From contig SEYY01024199.1 of assembly GCA_009176605.1 (NCBI GenBank), positions 1 to 20,542 on the forward strand: 20,542 nucleotides of DNA. The letters run 5' to 3'. The DNA comes from Armadillidium nasatum (lineage: Eukaryota > Arthropoda > Malacostraca > Isopoda > Armadillidiidae). The notes beneath the pieces were generated by a model that ran no database searches, had not been told where the DNA came from, and worked only from the letters and a program-made list of their open reading frames with translations. Shown piece by piece: positions 1-20,542 of the stretch; within the stretch, counting starts at the first letter, position 1, and every line of letters begins with the position of its first letter. Both the position numbers and the translations under genes were made by a program.

Positions 1-3579
<3,579 letters not shown>

Positions 3580-3626
3580 CCAGTGCCTGAAGTGAAGATG
3601 ATTCATCGAGCGAAACGTCGCAGTGG
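3580..3626 (+). ncRNA. Degenerate hammerhead-ribozyme-like motif
   Basis: In order, the plus strand shows a putative stem I strand CCAGTGC (3580-3586), a CTGAAG core start (3587-3592), a short hairpin GATG-ATT-CATC (3597-3607), the GAAAC box (3612-3616), a GTC cleavage-type triplet (3617-3619) and a closing strand GCAGTGG (3620-3626). The outer strands pair at 6 of 7 positions, with one G-G mismatch. This is the order of a type I hammerhead with minimal stem III, a form known from Penelope-like retroelements. The CUGANGA core is imperfect: CTGAAGT, with TGAAGA repeated just after it. I infer a decayed copy, and no reverse transcriptase is seen nearby. Chance resemblance is possible. Confidence 0.35.
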
Positions 3627-3702
3627 GACAAGAAAACTCCTATGAAATTAATATGGCGTAACCGACGTTATGGGTTGGTTTATTTTCTAGGGAGTTTTGT
3701 CC
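3626..3702. repeat. Imperfect inverted repeat (hairpin)
   Basis: The left arm GGACAAGAAAACTCCTA (3626-3642) is the approximate reverse complement of the right arm TAGGGAGTTTTGTCC (3688-3702), allowing a 2-nt and a 1-nt bulge. The loop is about 45 nt. It begins exactly where the hammerhead-like motif ends, so both may belong to one old retroelement. Confidence 0.6.
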
Positions 3703-3799
3703 GTTGTTGTTACGTAACCTGGAGAGAACTGAGATGATCAATTTTGGGACATATCGGAACATGGTGCTCGTCTTTCTTTAGAAACTTTTACAAAAATGA

Positions 3800-3919
<120 letters not shown>

Positions 3920-4195
3920 AAAAGCGGCACAATGTATAGACACGATAACAAAGCTAATGAAACATATTACTGTGAGACAGAAATGAAAGGAAAATATAAA
4001 ATAAAAACGTATAAGGGGACTTTACTCGCCCTTCACATTAGGTCCGAGTACAAAGCCCATAATCCTTTCAAGAAATTCCATACCATGAGAGAAAGAGAGG
4101 GATTGAAAACAAGTAAACATAAAACAAACAGAAAATACAGAAAAATAATAATAATAGCAGGGAAGTGGTATAAAATTAATAAAGCAAGTTGAAGC
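3920..4195. other. AT-rich non-coding sequence
   Basis: This lies downstream of the last placed exon of the minus-strand gene. It is A-rich on the plus strand and includes a short AATAATAATAATAG patch near 4146. I recognise no gene, RNA or transposon domain, and it could be intron or 3' flank of the minus-strand gene. Confidence 0.4.
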
Positions 4196-4328
4196 AAGCG
4201 CTTTGCAGATACCTAATAGTCTGTGCCCACTCAATGCATCAAAGAGTCTTCCTTCACAAAGAATTATTATATAAAATGTATTACCATATATAAGCATCAC
4301 AATTAGGAGTTTATGCACAAAGCGCTTA
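4196..4328. repeat. Small element with inverted ends, MITE-like
   Basis: The left end reads AAGCGCTTTGCA and the right end reads TGCACAAAGCGCTT, which is its reverse complement apart from a 2-nt insertion. The enclosed 130 bp contain no coding sequence I recognise. The size and inverted ends suggest a small non-autonomous DNA transposon or a hairpin-forming repeat. No clear target duplication is visible, so this could also be an incidental inverted repeat. Confidence 0.4.
4213..4251 (-). CDS. Possible 39-nt extra exon (weak)
   Basis: On the minus strand an AG precedes 4251 and a GGTATCT donor follows 4213. Entering in phase 1 from exon 10, the 39 nt stay open and exit in phase 1 (reads RLFDALSGHRLL). 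Phase compatibility is the only support. The piece lies inside the small inverted-end element at 4196-4328, so it would be an exonised repeat if real. Chance is quite likely. Confidence 0.18.
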
Positions 4329-4415
4329 TTAAAAATGTTTTTACTTCAGGAATTTGCCAACAAGTTTAATTCAGTCAAATTTTATATCGAATAAACACAA
4401 ACTTATAAAACTTAC

Positions 4416-19984
<15,569 letters not shown>

Positions 19985-20542
19985 CTATTGGTAAATAATA
20001 TAAAAAATTAGAAATAATTAAACAAATTCAATTAAGATTAATTGACCAAGATATTCATACTTAATGCTTTGCAAAAGGAGCTCATTCGAAGTACAATCAT
20101 TTTGTATAATTTTTGGTGTGAGTGAGTGAAAATATAAACAAGAGTAAATGTCGAGCTAAGGTATGATTTGATATTTTTCACCTTTGTATTATTATCCGGA
20201 TCTTTAATTGCAGTAGTAATGTTAAAAAAAATAGAAATAAAATGTTTTGAAAATACCACCAACTAATAATACTTCTTTATTAAATCAACATATATGTATT
20301 TAGGCCTATTTCTATTTATTTTCTGTCAGCAGTGCATATTCAATTAGAACAAAACTTTAAAAAAAAGAAAGAAAACTGTTTATAAAAGATTAAACCATAA
20401 TGGTAACATCCAATTAAATATTTTTGGACTTTTTTTTTTTTTTTATACACTACTTTGCTTGAAAGTTTTTGTGAAAAGCACACATTCTAATTAAAGGAAC
20501 AAAGATTTTCACACATTTTGCTTAGGAGTGCGAAACCTAAAA
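19985..20542 (-). other. Upstream intron / flank
   Basis: AT-rich sequence upstream of exon 1 in the sense direction. Apart from the weak microexon, I see no coding exon, promoter or repeat beyond short A/T runs (a T15 near 20430). Confidence 0.45.
20182..20201 (-). CDS. Possible 20-nt upstream microexon (weak)
   Basis: On the sense strand a T-rich tract and GCAATTAAAG precede 20201, and AAAG|GTGAAAA follows 20182. The 20 nt exit in phase 0, matching exon 1, and read PDNNTK. Real microexons this short occur in animals, but a 20-nt match is easily chance. Alternatively the open frame upstream (to about 20262) is part of a longer exon; it lacks a good acceptor. Confidence 0.22.

Overview
The window looks like an AT-rich animal (arthropod-type) nuclear genome. 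It has spliceosomal introns, 12 (TA)n arrays, several dead transposons, and no bacterial-style operons. A decayed LINE and a copia gag fragment resemble element families I associate with crustaceans, so a crustacean (possibly decapod) is my best guess, from recall only and at low confidence.

The only host gene I can support lies on the minus strand and fills about 4.4-20.0 kb. Simple ORF calling misses it because its exons are 88-180 nt long. I placed ten exons (19880-19984, 19234-19332, 14923-15102, 9599-9716, 9297-9409, 8790-8889, 7509-7618, 6281-6368, 5220-5338, 4416-4569). Each has AG/GT borders and every consecutive junction is phase-compatible (0,0,0,1,0,1,0,1,0), giving 1186 nt or 395 codons with no stop. 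The conceptual product has a coiled-coil-like part, then a filamin-type Ig domain assembled across three exons and ending in a GSPF signature, then a polar tail with clustered Ser/Thr-Pro sites. This architecture suggests a TRIM/RBCC-like protein. The RING and B-box region would lie upstream of 20.5 kb and the 3' end is not identified.

Layout, left to right. Positions 1-3.7 kb are relatively GC-richer sequence with no recognised gene; it ends in a hammerhead-ribozyme-like motif (3580-3626) and an inverted repeat. Exons 10 to 4 of the gene occupy 4.4-9.7 kb, with (TA)n arrays at several exon borders and a ~620-bp element with long terminal inverted repeats in one intron (5481-6100). The next intron (9.7-14.9 kb) holds A-tracts, a 100-bp direct repeat, a copia-type gag remnant on the plus strand (11979-12485), and directly beside it a decayed hAT/BED-finger transposase on the minus strand with its 5' terminal repeat (12490-14577). 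The following intron (15.1-19.2 kb) contains a decayed LINE (EN-RT) on the plus strand (about 15330-17460), a 34-bp perfect palindrome, a hairpin and a diverged direct repeat. The last 1.2 kb carries exons 1-2.

The main point of interest is how exons and repeats are arranged. Five of ten predicted exons have a (TA)n array within about 31 nt of a splice site, and in two cases the array replaces the expected polypyrimidine tract. No complete novel defence or mobile system is visible. All transposon coding regions are broken.
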